A stretch of 64,000 bases of DNA from Polyodon spathula (lineage: Eukaryota; Chordata; Actinopteri; Acipenseriformes; Polyodontidae), in contig NC_054537.1 of the NCBI RefSeq assembly GCF_017654505.1, positions 72,598,618-72,662,617 on the forward strand, read 5' to 3'. Made by a program: the position numbers and the translations under genes. Below the pieces are notes generated by a model that saw only the letters and a list, made by a program, of their open reading frames with translations, did not search any database and was not told the DNA's origin. Position 1 is the stretch's first letter. The number at the start of each line of letters is the position of its first letter. Shown piece after piece: positions 1 through 12,749 of the stretch.

Positions 1-114
1 AAAACATGTACCAAGAATCAAAAGGTCTGATGTTTAAACTGCAAGATGGATACATACATAATATCAGTCCATTCAAGTGTTGTGCCTTAAGAACTCCTTA
101 GTATTATCACATAC
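1..114 (-). other. mylip: mylip intron 3, 5' portion
   Basis: This stretch follows the exon 3 donor (GTATGT, minus strand) and is the beginning of the next mylip intron. No coding similarity is visible. The remaining exons, including the RING domain, must lie to the left of the window. Confidence 0.75.
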
Positions 115-300
115 CTGCTTTGTACCCTTGGACTGGGGTCCTTCCCACAAATTTCTTTATAGATGTACTTGGCAGTGTTCTGGTTGTAGTCTCCAAATTC
201 CGCCTGAGCCACTTGTGCACACAGCTCTTCTGCCTGTTCAGGCAAACACTGCAGACGACCACTGTACAGGTCCTCTTTTACGTGCATGAAGAATAGATTC
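115..300 (-). CDS. mylip: mylip/IDOL coding exon 3 (FERM F2 part)
   Basis: MYLIP/IDOL is an E3 ubiquitin ligase with an N-terminal FERM domain and a C-terminal RING; it ubiquitinates LDL-receptor family proteins and is under sterol/LXR control in mammals. Read on the minus strand, the exon encodes the start of the FERM F2 lobe, with the family-diagnostic FGDYNQNTAKY segment preceded by FFMHVKEDLYSGRLQC. The acceptor is TTTTCTACAG immediately before position 300. The donor AG/GTATGT lies at 115/114. The exon starts in phase 2, which matches the end of exon 2, and joining them gives an uninterrupted frame. An alternative donor at CCAAG/GGTACA nearby is weaker. The following exons are outside the window. 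Identity is confident; the exact 3' end is fairly sure. Confidence 0.9.
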
Positions 301-536
301 CTGTAGAAAAGGAGCCATCATTGAGGGTTTAATGAATGTATTTATATTGTTTGGAGGTTCTACTATATCTATCTAAACACATTAAAAGTCGAACATTAAC
401 GTGACAGCAAATTCAAAGCAGATTCATTTGATTTGTTAACTTTAGCATGCTTTATTTTTGCACTTACACCATTTGTGGGGAAACAGTGACCCAAAACAAC
501 CTTAAAACCAGGACCCACTATTTTTAACTGTAGAGA

Positions 537-539
537 AAA

Positions 540-574
<35 letters not shown>

Positions 575-576
575 AT
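537..576. repeat. (AAAT)n microsatellite
   Basis: About ten tandem AAAT units in mylip intron 2. Confidence 0.95.
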
Positions 577-2115
577 CTGTTGTTCCCTCTGAAAACACTC
601 CTGTATTACTAGCAATTCATGACCTTGGCGCCTTGCCAAAAGGACTGTTGGAGATAAAAATGGTTAAACACTTAAAACACTGACTCTGAAAAGCTTAGCA
701 TCTCCCCACACCTTTATTTGTATGATTCAACTAATTCATGGACTAAGCTCTAAACTCCCGCTCACCAAACTAAAATGGCAAAGATTTTGTAATAAAACTT
801 TCACACAACAACAGCAACAAAAAAGCAGTCTGTTATGCTCCACAATCTCTTTGGAAGGGAGGGTGGTGAGAGAGAAACAGGAGAAAGGAAACTAGCAGGA
901 ACTGCTAGTCACATGCCAGAGCAAGACACAAACATGTTTTGAATGGTTGTTAGGTCAGTGATTATGTTGCTGTGAATCACTGTGTAGGTGGAGGTAGTTT
1001 GTAGCTAAAGAAGTTAAACTGTGGCTACTGAAGAGTTTGTTTACCACAAAACCCATCTTTTATATAAGCATGTAATATCCATGCACTTCAAAAGCAAATC
1101 TGGAGGATCCGATGTGGGTTTAAGAAAGAAAGAAATTTGTCACAGGTGATAAACAGATTAAAGTGTTGAAACCCTTACATTAAAACGTGTTTACTGTATG
1201 TATAGGGGGTTGCTTCACACAATTTTCATACCTTCTTTAGAGGGGTCATATTTCTGTATGCTTTCATGTTAATAAAAACCTGTTTTGCAACACATTAAGA
1301 AAAAAAAATAAAAAAATGTAGTGGTATTTAGTGAGCTTGCAATTACTGATAGCCAAGGACTACATTGGCAAAAATATGTTGGAATGGAAGAAGCAGGCAG
1401 TGATAAAATGTTAGACGAGGTGTACTCACTTTAAACCACCTCACTGCATGTAAACTAGGTAAGGGACACACCTTTCTTAAAACCCCTGCACTGTTGACAG
1501 CTGAACTGACAAAGAACCTTCACACAATCAATTGTGAATTCACAGGGGGCTGCCAAAATGTAACAGAAACATTGGACGGTCTTGTTCTTCCTGTACGTCT
1601 CCTTTGACATTTCATTAGCCAGCCCATTTCAAAGCAAAATAAACCTGAACTACTATAGGAAAACTGTATCCAACAGTCTTTAATGGATGAGAAGCATTGA
1701 CTTCAGTCAATGAACAACCTGCTTCTCTACACTCTTTTGTCAGAGAAGTAACCTGAAATGGGTCAATGTGTTTTTATTGTGTGTCGATTTCAAACCGTAG
1801 TTAAGCCATTGACAATATTAAGGACAATTGCCACATTTATGACCTTAAGGCATAGAGACCTGCATTGAACTAGACGATTTACCTTTTAGAGCAGACTTTG
1901 AGAATGTTGTCTGAGTGTTCCAGCACATTAGGCCTATGCACTTTGCCAATCTGAAGGGGGTCACAAGTACATTTCTGCAACCCTACAGAAGACAATCATG
2001 GGGACAGGCAGAATGCCAGTCTGGCCTAGATCCATTCAAACCAAATTCCATTTAAATGCAAAACAAGCTTATGTGTCTTATAGTCAGGTTCATAAAGTAC
2101 TCAGTATAGAGCTGT

Positions 2116-2163
2116 CCCCCCCCCCCCCCCCCCCCCGAAATGTCCCCCCCCCCCCCCCCCCCC
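2116..2163. repeat. Paired poly-C tracts
   Basis: Two runs of about 20 C residues are separated by the short spacer gaaatgt. Both are followed by gaaa, so the array looks like a duplicated C-run plus GAAA unit. Exact lengths may be affected by sequencing. Confidence 0.9.
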
Positions 2164-3184
2164 GAAAAGAAACGCATATTCAAAATAATAACACGTTTAT
2201 TTAAAATAGTACTGTACGTACTTGTGTTAGATCTTTACATTCACATGTTCTACATCATATACAAAGTAGTAGTGCCTGCAGAAAAATTAATTAAGAGGCA
2301 ACCGCAGGTCAATTAAAATACGCCTGCATACATTTGTTATGGTTTTGCATTTAAATAGTTTTTATTTTTATTTATTTATTTATTTTAAAAAAGGCATTCA
2401 TAGGCACTCCAGAAGGACGGCATTGACGGGAAAAATATATAAAAAAAAATACAAAATGCACCCCAGCACGAGTATTGTTTGGACCCACGGTTTGCACTAT
2501 TATCAGCGATGTGAATGCAACAGAAGCCGCTGCTAGATTACAAAAACAATCAATTAAAACTTAGGCTGGGCAGTTGTTAACGTAGTATGTTTGTTAGCTC
2601 TATTACATTATATTCAGTGAAAAAGGCAAGAGAACCAGATCGTTTTTAGTTTGGTTTAATATAATAGAGGCTAATGTTCCCATTGAAGTAGACTACAATA
2701 TTTGTTTTTGTTCATTAAGAAGTTATCTTTGAAACTAATGCTCAGCTTTCAAACCAAGCAGCGTAAGAAGTTGCTTGTATCGTTCATGACATTTTTCAAA
2801 ATCAAGTACGCTTATTTGTGTATAAAAAAATGACAACAGAATTGCAGCCAGTGTCATCTTCAAGGCACTCATGCTGAAATCGTAAAGCAGGCTATAAACA
2901 TGGCAGCGGACTGTCTCTTTAGCGCACACGCAAGAACTTGTAGACTTAATAGAATGGTGTTCAGATTTTATAAAGAAAGCATTTTATGTGATTTTTAACT
3001 AGGAGGTACCGGCGTTATGACTGCATGCCCAGAGATTCTGTGGCTGTGCCTCCACACTGCGTGCATGCCCCGTACCTACCTACCCTATAGGGACGTGGCA
3101 TGATGACTTTGAAACCACACCCATTATAGTGCTTTAGTGTGGTATAGCCTTTCACAAAGGCAGTGATGGTTCAGTGCAATCTCA

Positions 3185-3206
3185 GAACTACCTTGCAAGG
3201 TAGTTC
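3185..3206. repeat. 22-bp perfect palindrome
   Basis: The arm GAACTACCTTG is followed directly by its exact reverse complement with no spacer. It lies in mylip intron 2. It could be a relic of a MITE terminus or a dimeric protein-binding site; nothing else supports either. Confidence 0.85.
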
Positions 3207-5863
3207 AGAGACGACAAAATAAAGATGGTTCTGTGGCGGTACAAGCAATTCACACAAACCTATAAGCTGTTTACTAATGCTAATTAAAGTTTTTTTTTTT
3301 TATTAAAAAAAAACAAAAAACACGTAAATAAAATCAACACTTTAGGCTTAAGGCCATAATCCTTTATTTGTTTACTGATAACACAGAAGACCCCAGACAG
3401 CGAGTCTCTTGTCATTTATCCAAAACTTTAAAAGCATTCTGCAACAAAGGGTGTTTCCGGTATGAAGTGCAATTCCAAAACTTCTGAATAAAACACCCAC
3501 GAAGTGGCCATTTTACAATGACATCAAAATGTCTCCTACTTGCATAAGAGCACAGACATGCCGTATTAAAACACAACCCAAAATTAGAGGAACAATTTTC
3601 TAAATATTAAAAGTACAGTAAATGCTCCATATTTGCACACTAGTTTGGACACCCAAGGATAACAGAAGAATAAACTTTACACATATAACAATGCTACTTG
3701 TAATAAAAGTATCAAGTAACTGGAGTGTCTCTTTGTGCAGTTTTGCAAGACAACCTCCATTACAGTTTACTGCTAAACCCTTAGAAATCAGCGCTTGCCA
3801 CTTCAATTAAATATTTGTATGTGTATGTAGGAGTGTGTCAGACTAAATTAGTACAGCCTTCTGAAGCCACACTTAAGGTTCCTCCTTTTCAGGCCTCTTT
3901 CAACAGAAAGTCCCTTTTAAGTGAAACCAAAAGTTTCTGCCTGGAGACTGAATTTGCTGACCAATCAGGAATCACATTTCATGTTTTTAGTCTCTGCATC
4001 AACAATATGGGTGAGATTGTCAGAGAAATCTGAACTATTAGCAAGAGTTTACTTACAGTCACTGAACTGAAGTGACACTATGCAGACTCTTGCCCTACTA
4101 GAACAGAATAGACACCTTTAACACAAAGAGTTAGCCACACTTTCCAGAAAAAAGAGGAACAATAGAAACAGCTGACACTTACTTATTACTCATGATCAGC
4201 AATGTTTACCAAAAACTCAAGTGTGTCTTGTACTTTGTTTTTTTAGCCACGGTATTTGTAGATCTTCTCTACCAATTTATAAAGTGTAATTAATATACAG
4301 ATTAAGTTCGCCAACAACGCCAACAGTACTGCTTATTAAATAAATTTCCCCATCTCACTGCAAAAAATGGTTTTGAAACACTACCGCTCTTAAAAATTAC
4401 ATGCTGATTTTAGGTTCAGTTAAAGTTTTAGTACTTTCAGTCTAATTTTCCAGAAGGCAGTTTCACAGAAAAAGCTCTTTTATTGTAAGTCACAGCTTCT
4501 GTACAAAAGACTATTGTCCGTTGTTAACTAAGAATAGAATCATTACCAGGCTGCGACTCTGAAAACAAAAATTCTTGCCGAGGACCAAAAGCCAGTAAAA
4601 AAAACAAAACACAAACCACAAACGGTTTTAGAATTTAGCAACCAAAAGCATGTATTGCCTTGAAGAAACCCTAGCAAAACATTCAAAAGGTCGCAAATAA
4701 GGCTGCCACCTTTAAGACGTGTAAATGCCTCAGTTTACTGTGAATACATGTTTATAAAATCCAGAGACTATAACATTAAAAGTAGTTGTATCAGTTTTCC
4801 CCAGATATATTTTTGTATTACTTAACAAATCGCATCCTGTGTCACTATTAAAAACAAACTAGTTCTAGTATAACAGCAGTTCCTTATTATTGGGAGAGCA
4901 ACTGTTTACTTACGCAAATTAAATTGACAACCAAGACAAGCTGCTTCCTGACCTGCATCCAGCTGAAAGGTTTCAGCATTCAGACCAGGCTGGACTTGTA
5001 GAGAAACCATTTGTGCATCAGTAAATCATGACTCTTCCTTACTTGATATCTATTGGGATACAGTTCAGGTTCTGTATCCAGATAAACTAAAGCACAGCAC
5101 AATGGTTTGGTCCACGAAATGGTTCTGGAATGTCTTACATTACTACACTTACAAAAGTAGACCATAAATACCATAACAAATTGGTAAACATACCGTACAT
5201 TGTTGATATATTGCATCATGGCTTTGATTTAGATTCCACATTTAAACATATAGCATTTTATAAAAACAAGTTGTCGTTTGAAAATATAAAATGCATGCGA
5301 CGCTACAAAACATTTCTTACCACTAAAATACACAATTGTACTACTATAAAATGAGATATATGTAATAATTAGACACACACTAGGATATAAAACATGTCTC
5401 TGAATAAAGTTATATAACCTGTCACTGCTTTACATGAAGGCACCGGTAATCCCTCGTACCACGTGGCTGACAAAGCAAAACAAGTCTAACATTCACACGG
5501 TCTGTCTGCAGTTACACACCGAGACAATGCTGGAATAAACAGAATCCTACACCCTTGGAGACTACAAACCTAGAATGTGTCATCTCTCATAAAAATCATG
5601 CAAGTTAGACACAGACACTCAGTGCTATATTTACAAAGCTCTACTAAAACATGTCAAGGACAGGAATGGAATACAAATATGGCTTATGTTTTACAGCATG
5701 TGGTAGTTTAAGGTATAAAGCATATGTACTATTTAAGAGCACAAGTACATATAAAATATATTGGTTTAGAAATATGCCTGGTCTCTGCCTTTTTAGAAGG
5801 CAGTAGGCATTCAGGGCAAAACATGTTTGAACATGTGTGTTACAAGCATTTGGATTGTTTTGA

Positions 5864-5912
5864 ATTAACAAACAAAGCATGGGCTAATTATTAACAAACA
5901 AAGCATGGGCTA
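5864..5912. repeat. 23-bp direct duplication
   Basis: The segment beginning attaacaaacaaagcatg (5864-5886) is repeated exactly at 5890-5912, with att between the copies. It abuts the following AT tract. Confidence 0.9.
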
Positions 5913-5981
5913 TATATATATATATAATATATATATATATATTATATATTATATAGATATATATATTTAATATATATATGT
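5913..5981. repeat. AT-rich dinucleotide tract
   Basis: Imperfect (AT)n with TA-rich interruptions, immediately after the 23-bp duplication. Confidence 0.9.
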
Positions 5982-8180
5982 AAAGTTCAAAAACAATAGT
6001 TTTTCTAGAATTTATACTTATATGCAAGTATTAAGTTTTTTATTTATGAAAGATTACTTCCTCGTGCTAACATCACAAAAATCTACCCGTCTGAATTACG
6101 CCAATCCGTGTGTAAATTTTGCGACAGGGAGTGTCTCACCCTGTAAAGTAGGTGGTCATAGATAGATTAAGGGACATTTCAATCTGTAAAAGCACATGCA
6201 AAGTGTGCAAATATTGGTAAAGAAATTCAAATTGCAATTCAGTCTTGAATCAGTCATGTAAAGGTAGCAAACTAGTATAATGGTACATTTTGCATAAAAT
6301 GCCATCAATGTCAACTATGTAGGAGACATTATATAAAATGAATACAGAACCACTTATCAAATATAAGAAAGAAAAATGAAAATGAACCAATAGTTCAGCA
6401 CTTTATAGGGAACAGACACCATGGGTGAAAATTAAGTTTGATAATGTACAATATAGAAGAATAAAATTAATGAATAAATAGATTAGAGACCATGATGAGG
6501 ATTTAAATAGAAAGTTGTAATAGACTGTTACATTATCTACATAGTGAATGGGATCACAAAGACATTTATAGAAGATTATAAAAAAAAATACTAGACACTT
6601 TTGATAGACATATACATACACACTTTCTGCTCAGAGCCAATTTCTCAACGTTTTGGTATGTTTTAATATTAAAACAAACATTGGAGGTATTTATAGGCTT
6701 TTTGATGCCATGGTAACCACACTTATTTCTCTTTAAATCTAATGTCTTTGATGTAACAAACTACTGTTCCTTTCAAATTCTTATGCTCTTAAAATAGCAC
6801 CATGGGTGTCGAAGTGGAACTAATCCCAAACAGAAGTACAGTACCAGACTGCAAACAAGGGCTGAAATGGGGAGCTAGTAGGGCTTGGGTGACCATAGCA
6901 TCTGTTAGCAAAAAGCAGTCAAAAAATGACAAGCACGTGCCACTATAAACTTTACTCCACACCTGCTCCACCAGCCACAAGTAAGACAAAAGTGAACACA
7001 AGACAAGGGTCGCCAGATCACCCTCCAGACCCCAGCTGGTTCCACGCATTTGTGCAGACAACAACGGTGCGAACAATACACCAAGGAAAAAAAAATAGAA
7101 TAAGCAGAGCCTCAGACTGACAGAAAATAGTTATGCCAGAACACAACGAAAACCGTTGAAAAATATTTCACCCAGATTCGCAAATACTGCTTTTTTAAAA
7201 AATGTATTTATTTATTTTATGACGTTTCGCATTTAGTTTTGCTGTTCACATAAACATGCGATTACGAACAGAGTTTTAGTAAACACGGCGTTTCTTATAT
7301 AGTCTGCTGAACCGAGTGTATCACATAACATTTCCACTTTAAATAATGAATGTACATGTACTTCGAACAATTGTTTTTCTTAGCTCTAACATTACCGATA
7401 GTGGTTACACAAAAGGAACTGTGTTAATAGGCTCATTTTGTACAGGTTACTTTTCTTACAATATCTTTTGACGCATATGGTTTAAAAAAAAAAAAAAAGT
7501 TTGTGGTTACATCTTGGCTATTACACTTGATAGTGACAAACTAATACAACTGTACCCATAGTATAACAAATAAGTCAGATCGAATTACAGTTCAGCCTTA
7601 AACTACATACGCTGACACGTTAAGACATTTCCTATTCAATTTACAATGAAGGGCGGACGGAACAGTAAAGAAACTTTAATGGTGATCTGCTTATAGTGGA
7701 TACAACCGAGCAAACTTGACGTGAGAGACTGCAGACTATGGTAGTTACTTTTGTTTATGCGAGAGGGAAGCACCACTTCCTGTTGAGTTGGAATGACCAA
7801 CAATAACACTCCTCAGCCGGGGTTACTACAGGACATACTGTATTATAACAGAACCAGCATTTCAGTGTGGATCGCCCCTTAAGGTAAATGCTGATATCAA
7901 AACCTACTTTTAAAATATGTGTTCTTCGGATATTAACGTTAACACAGCAGGAAACTGATCGTGACCGGAAGTTTTGTACGACTAATGACTGTTATATATG
8001 GTGTGTGTTTTGATTCTTTTACCAATTTTTTGAGGAAAAAAAAAGTACAATGTAAAATGGTATACATAAAATACACTATGTATAGTGGCAGTTTCAACCT
8101 GCGAGTGCACTTGTATTCCACCCATCAAATCCCAATGGAGTAGAACTCTAGAACAGAAAATTACTTGCATGGAGACGCAC

Positions 8181-8371
8181 CTAGTTTGCTCCTGTTGTAT
8201 GAGATGTGGCTCAACAAAGAACTTCACTCGCAGCTTCAGTCTGCAGGGTGCAGGGCTGTCCACCTGCTGGGAGATCCTGTTCCTCAAATTCAGCCATAAA
8301 CTCTCTCCTTTGCTGCCCGAGAACTGGAGCCCAAAGTAATCCACCTCTATTATTCCCAATTTTCTGCAAAC
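8181..8371 (-). CDS. mylip: mylip/IDOL coding exon 2 (FERM F1)
   Basis: The minus-strand exon starts after the acceptor TTTATTTAG (8372) with codons for [17 protein letters not shown] and runs through [18 protein letters not shown] and [13 protein letters not shown] to EQT plus two bases. The donor is AG/GTGCGT at 8181/8180. The length of 191 bp (63 codons plus 2 bases) puts the splice inside an Arg codon completed by the first G of exon 3. This is the C-terminal part of the FERM F1 lobe and the F1-F2 linker of MYLIP, and the protein match to the family is close to continuous. No stop or frameshift is present. Confidence 0.95.
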
Positions 8372-9799
8372 CTAAATAAAACGTGGAAACAAGATAATAA
8401 AATGACAATAAGAACCGGAGATGTAGCTGACAGGGAGGTTTATTCTAGTCCATGAATATACATTGCTAACTTCAAAAATTCAAAAGGAACCGTGGCAACT
8501 GCAGCCATTTAGCCGGAAAAGTAAATCCACTTCTATAAATGGCGATCAAAAGAAAATACCTTTAACTGCATAACTGGAATTTACAACATTGAAATAAATA
8601 CTGCAATACAAAACACTTGAAGAAATAACAAACACCAGTATACTGTGGTCACCATGGTAGCATTAATATAAAATGGATGGGGTGTTATACAACTGTCAGC
8701 AAAGTTGAAAACCTCCACGGTCAGCTGCATACATTTCGGTTATTTGAAGAGGATTTCATCACGGTCTACGCAGGGACATTATTAAATCTTAACGGTAAAA
8801 CGCCTCAACCCGCTAACAGACAGCCAGGTACTGCTATACTACAAGCATTAGGAGAAACTTGTATTACCAAACTGTATAGTTTGTTGCAAATGCACACTGG
8901 CTCAAGTACTCTTGTAAACCTTTGCTGATAAAAATGTTATCATTTATACGTAGTAAGATTTCTTGTTCAAATAAATTGCTGAATGAATAAAACATGAGGA
9001 TCCACTGCAGAATCTCACTGTCAAAACGTCTGTTCTGTGAAATGAACCAGCACACTCTTTCATTCTAGCTCAAAGAAGTATTTGTGCAACAAACGGAAGC
9101 AGAGTACAAAAGAAACACACACACAAAAAAAACTGATGATGCTTAGGATTAACTACAATGCAAAATGAGTTCCACTTAGAATCCCAAAGAAATGCTGTAG
9201 GCAGCTAACAGAAAGACTAATAAAAAAAGGTAAAATACGCGTACTGTAGGGTACTAAATCGAAACAAAGCAGACGAGTACTCTGCTACGCTACATCGTTA
9301 ATCGCAATCATGTCATTTTGAAAACGTAAATAACGTAACGTAAATAAAGCTTATCTTCCCTATTTGAGTTCAAATCATTTAAAAAAAGTTCTTTAGAATA
9401 ACTTCACACGGCATTTAACACTCAGAAGAAACAAAACTGCTAATACAAGATCTACTGTATAGAGAGAAATCACATTGAGACAAACCATGTGCACGCTGTG
9501 AATGAAAATTGCAAATTAAATGAAATGTAGATAGTATCGACAGTAATGTCATGCCTACACTTTTCATTTTAGTTTTAGGTGTACCCCTATTTCTGCCGTT
9601 TCACGATGGAAACAAATTAGAATTAAAGATGTGCAGCATGTAGCATTCTCTACTCTAGTACATGCATATTTACACAACGAGGAAAAAAGTATTATCCTCT
9701 TCAAAGAACCATCGAGGCACATTTTCCTACCATATATACTGGTAGAGCGTGCAAGGAGAGACGAAATAAACAAGCCAAGTCTTTGGCTCCAAGCAATAC
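8372..9799 (-). other. mylip: mylip intron 1
   Basis: A 1.4-kb intron with donor GTATTG and acceptor TTTATTTAG on the minus strand. Nothing else was recognised inside. Confidence 0.85.
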
Positions 9800-9886
9800 C
9801 TTATTTAAGCAATCTTCTCCATTTGCTTTCGGATCAACTTCCACCTCCATAACCACCGAATCCGGCCTCGTAACAAGGCAAAGCAT
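9800..9886 (-). CDS. mylip: mylip/IDOL coding exon 1 with start codon
   Basis: The minus-strand ATG at 9886 opens [18 protein letters not shown] and runs to GEDCLNK, 29 codons in total, ending at AAG/GTATTG (9800/9799). This is the N-terminal beta strand region of the MYLIP FERM F1 lobe, and the start and the exon length agree with the family. It splices in phase 0 to VCRKLG of exon 2. The upstream sequence (higher coordinates) is therefore the 5' UTR and promoter side. I see no obvious CpG island or TATA box there. Confidence 0.93.
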
Positions 9887-10256
9887 TTTGGTTTCAATAA
9901 GTTGTCTTTGGTCTTTCGTTCCTTTCTAAAAAAAAATATAAACACGTGTATATATCTTCCTTTAAAACCCCTACATCTGACCCCTTTTCACTTCCCAAGT
10001 CCTTCTTCAGTATCACACATCTCTGATCTCCCAGCTGTATTTCTACGAACTGACATGCAAAATACCACAACCTCATCCAATACATCAGCAAACCCCAGCA
10101 CACCCAATAGAAACATGTCTCTCATTTGTCCCAAAGCTCGCTAGCCAATTGCAAGTACGGTAATTCAGCTCCGGAGGTAAGGCATTATATAGCAGATTGT
10201 AGAGGTCCAGTGGAGACCTCTCACGGCAAGCGTTTAAATTGGCAGTCTACGTTTAT

Positions 10257-10307
10257 GGTTTTTGTTTTGTTTTGTTTTGTTTTGTTTTGTTTTGTTTTGT
10301 TTTGTTC
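10257..10307. repeat. (TTTTG)n microsatellite
   Basis: About ten tandem TTTTG units upstream of mylip. Confidence 0.95.
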
Positions 10308-10443
10308 TTATTTGAAGTTAAAACTAATTTTAAAAGGCGTTTTATTTTAATTACAAAAAAGTGTCCTCCTTCTAACACCGACATGCTCCTACAGTAAGTA
10401 AATAAACCATATGCTATTTTAATAAGTTATACCTATGATTTTC

Positions 10444-10446
<3 letters not shown>

Positions 10447-10474
<28 letters not shown>
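10447..10474. repeat. Poly-A run
   Basis: 28 consecutive A residues; a retroposed tail is possible but no body was recognised. Confidence 0.9.
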
Positions 10475-10477
<3 letters not shown>

Positions 10478-10983
10478 CAGAAAGAAAACGCGTATTACAA
10501 AGCGTTTTTTCTTATAAAACTTTTTACAAGAAAACCTATTAGCGTAATATTTCCAATGTATTCCTATAACTGTGCCCACCAGCTGATAAATGCGGCCGGC
10601 AACTCTTCCAGCGCTGTTTTCAGCAGTGCCTTGCCCAACGTCTCCAGGAAAATTCTACTCACATCCCCTGATTTCTGCTAGGTGTTTTGCCAGGCAATTT
10701 CCCTGTGTACACTTGCATATTCCATGCCTAGCTGGATTCAGCATCGCAGGTTGCCATATTTTTATGCCACACTTAGCAAGTTTGTTAGGTATTTACTGCC
10801 TAAAGGGCCAGCGTCCTCTGAAGTGTTCATCCACTGTAATATTTAGTCCTGTGCTGTAAACATTTCTACCCATATGGCCCTGTATGCATGCAAGTTATTT
10901 CTACTTTGCACCAAGTACACACCCATCTTCCAACATGGTCATTTTCAGTATTATATTTTCGATTACTGATGTTATAATCATAA

Positions 10984-11220
10984 TATTTATTTTTACATAA
11001 ATAGTGGACCTCTCATAGTGGACTCTCATAGTGGACCAACATCACAAAACGCTTTACAACATACAAGACTAGGGTGTGTGAACTGCATCAGCTGCAGAAT
11101 CCTCACAAGAAATTCTCACCCGATAGAAGGAGCACAAGGAGGTTAAGCGACTAGCTCGGGGTCACGCAATGAGTCAGTGGTTGAGATGGGATTAGGCCCA
11201 AGAACCATTTTGATGACATT
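10984..11220. repeat. L2/MIR-like retroposon fragment
   Basis: It contains catagtggac, cacaaaacgctttacaa and later the block gttaagcgactagctcgggg followed by gtcacgcaatgagtcagtgg, which resembles the conserved core found in L2/MIR-type retroposons. The first part recurs at 38296-38350 in a better-preserved form (tagcgcctttcatagtgg), so it is a dispersed family. The family assignment is tentative. Confidence 0.55.
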
Positions 11221-11535
11221 GGAATTCGAGAGCCTACGTTTATTCATACGTGGAGATGCTGCCCATGTTATATTTCCATCTTTTGATTTGAATGTTTTAT
11301 CCACATTAGAAGCAGTGGGCTGGTGGATAGAGTTCGATTTTTCTTCATGCATTCAAAGCTACATAGATAAATACCACGGTCATATGTTTATATTTATAAA
11401 ACTGCTTGGAAAATTCATTCTCTTTGATTGGTTAGCTGCGTTCTGTCAGCCATCATTTAATCCACACAACCTTTCAACAGACAAATCACCTTTGATTCAA
11501 ATTCCTCCGCCACTTATCTGTCCTCATTCTATAAC

Positions 11536-11537
<2 letters not shown>

Positions 11538-11596
<59 letters not shown>

Positions 11597-11597
11597 C
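11538..11597. repeat. (AT)n microsatellite
   Basis: Alternating AT with one shift. Confidence 0.95.
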
Positions 11598-11694
11598 TTA
11601 ACTATGGGAAAAAACAGTTAGACCCAGAATCAAATTTTAATGTTTTTAATGGAACTACTGTTGAAGAACGGTATGCAGATTGTTTCCTGAACCG

Positions 11695-11713
11695 GATATA
11701 TATATATATATAG

Positions 11714-11744
<31 letters not shown>

Positions 11745-11757
11745 ATATATATATACT
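11695..11757. repeat. (AT)n microsatellite
   Basis: A second alternating AT tract about 100 bp after the first. Confidence 0.95.
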
Positions 11758-12095
11758 ACCACTGTATATGCACGTTAAAGTTATGTGTGCAAAAGTATGT
11801 ATGTTCAAAAAGTGTTATTCATATCAATACATTTTTTTAATCCAGTTCGAGTCCAGGCTATTTCACTGCCGACCGTGGACCAGAGCAGGCCTGTCTGTAA
11901 GTTGCCCAGGGCTGCGTGGTCCCCCGACGCTGTAGCTAGAGGGTTTGCGACATGGCAGGCTGCGAGTGTAAAGACGCGGAATGGCTGATGGCGCACATTA
12001 TTAGAAAAAAAGAATTCAAAATTTAAAAAAAATATGTGTTTATTACACATAAATAAAATACATTAGATTTTTTTTAAAAGTTTGTAATATAAACC

Positions 12096-12168
12096 CTATG
12101 TGTGGGAATTGAACCCAAGACATGCTACCAGTGCTGACGCCCTAGCTTTCACACCACAAATTTGTCAT
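12096..12168 (-). repeat. tRNA-like/SINE-head fragment
   Basis: On the minus strand, tgggttcaattccca forms a perfect T-stem-like hairpin and contains a Pol III box B match (GGTTCAATTCC). A proper acceptor stem and D arm cannot be completed, so this is at best a tRNA-derived SINE fragment or tRNA pseudogene. Confidence 0.3.
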
Positions 12169-12749
12169 ATAATTTTACAACATTTGCTAGTAGTATAGCA
12201 GTAAAGTTAGTTTTTAACAAGAGACGAACAAGATTTTGTAAGTAATGATTATGTATTATCCCGATTTCATCTGATTTCATCTTTCATCTGATTTTGCAAA
12301 CTATCATAATAAGCTTGATCCGTTCATTTAGAATATTATAATATTTTGATGTTTAGGAAGTAGTGCTCAGGGACAAGGTGTTGAATTCTCAAAATGCTTG
12401 TTTTATTTAAAACTACAGATAATTCCTGTCGGGCCAGACACCAAAATGATAACCCTACGTTTTAGTCTTGGCACTTTCACTGCTTGTTCTCTCCAGTCAC
12501 AGCTCACACGCTTGCTCAGTTGCACCCACAGTTTCTCATTCAAGTTCAGTGCTGGACTGTCACCCCCTTATATATCCTCCTGTCATTTCCCGTCACTGTC
12601 CAACTCATAAATCAGTCAAATCCATGCTCTGCAACCCCTGAAAAAACAACAACAACACACATTCTCCCCACTCATTCACTCACTCCCCCTTCCCATGCTA
12701 AGTAATGGTGTGACCCGTTCCCCTTACAATACACGTAACATAAAAGACA

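Larger units (their letters stand above)
301..8180 (-). other. mylip: mylip intron 2
   Basis: A 7.9-kb intron between coding exons 2 and 3. It contains simple repeats (AAAT run, two C homopolymers, AT tract), a 22-bp perfect palindrome and a 23-bp duplication, each listed separately. The short open frames in it show no recognisable protein similarity. I see no nested gene. Confidence 0.75.
9887..10983 (-). other. mylip 5' flank (UTR/promoter side)
   Basis: This sequence lies upstream of the mylip start codon. The transcription start cannot be placed. It holds a (TTTTG)n tract at 10257-10307 and a 28-nt A run at 10447-10474. A mildly GC-richer patch lies around 10590-10720. No coding similarity is seen. 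Confidence 0.4.

Noticed and set aside
11177..11713. 178-codon open frame
   Set aside because: It spans a retroposon fragment and an AT microsatellite, with no protein similarity.
12096..12168. Functional tRNA gene on minus strand
   Set aside because: Only the T arm and box B are convincing; acceptor and D arms do not form.
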